Shown here: positions 5,380 to 5,429 of the stretch, one piece after another
How positions within the stretch are numbered: position 1 is the first letter of the stretch
How the letters are laid out: every line of letters begins with the position of its first letter
NCBI GenBank assembly: GCA_030044345.1
Contig: JASHVY010000582.1
Span: 1-5,429, forward strand
Length of the DNA: 5,429 bases
Direction: 5' to 3'
From: Acetobacteraceae bacterium
Lineage (GTDB): Bacteria; Pseudomonadota; Alphaproteobacteria; Acetobacterales; Acetobacteraceae
The notes under the pieces: model-generated
Databases searched by the model: none
Told to the model about the DNA's origin: nothing
What the model saw: only the letters and a program-made list of their open reading frames with translations
Made by a program: the position numbers and the translations under genes

Positions 5380-5429
5380 CAGTCGTGCGAATATGGGGGG
5401 CCGGCCGTTTTTGCCTATCCGTGCGTGTG

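Noticed and set aside
1..5429. tRNA, rRNA, CRISPR array, insertion sequence or integrase remnants
   Set aside because: None were noticed; nearly all sequence is accounted for by intact genes, and the non-coding gaps are 140 nt or shorter.

Overview
The window is a compact, GC-rich stretch built almost entirely of genes for coenzyme F420 (a deazaflavin hydride carrier) and for enzymes of the F420/flavin-using superfamilies. High GC content, GC-rich third codon positions, ATGA-type start/stop overlaps and several GTG/TTG start candidates suggest a high-GC bacterium. Gene style and protein flavour look most like an F420-making alphaproteobacterium, but an actinobacterium or a Chloroflexi relative cannot be excluded from this sequence alone.

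Layout from left to right: (i) positions 1-2373, minus strand, an apparent operon read right to left as fgd-like F420-dependent sugar-phosphate dehydrogenase, then cofE (F420-0:gamma-glutamyl ligase), then cofD (2-phospho-L-lactate transferase type). Each junction is a 4-nt ATGA overlap, and cofD runs off the left edge. (ii) Positions 2374-2451, a 78-nt divergent intergenic region centred on a 27-nt imperfect palindrome. (iii) Positions 2452-3363, plus strand, a luciferase-like (LLM) predicted F420-dependent oxidoreductase, ending in a likely intrinsic terminator. (iv) Positions 3481-3879, minus strand, a small split-barrel PPOX/FDOR-type predicted F420-dependent oxidoreductase, with an inverted-repeat element in its 140-nt upstream gap. 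(v) Positions 4020-5354, minus strand, an NtaA/SnaA/DszA-type FMN-dependent monooxygenase. (vi) Positions 5355-5429, the upstream region of that gene.

Reading of the locus (inference): CofD and CofE make and glutamylate F420. The FGD-like enzyme, with all its phosphate-binding residues present, recharges F420 to F420H2 from a sugar phosphate such as glucose-6-phosphate. The divergent LLM enzyme and the PPOX enzyme are candidate consumers of F420H2. The NtaA-type monooxygenase most likely uses reduced FMN and needs a flavin reductase not obvious in the window. This resembles a make-recharge-spend module for F420, possibly for modifying or degrading a small molecule whose identity cannot be read from the sequence. 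No RNA genes, mobile elements, CRISPR arrays, signal peptides or membrane proteins were seen; all products look cytosolic.
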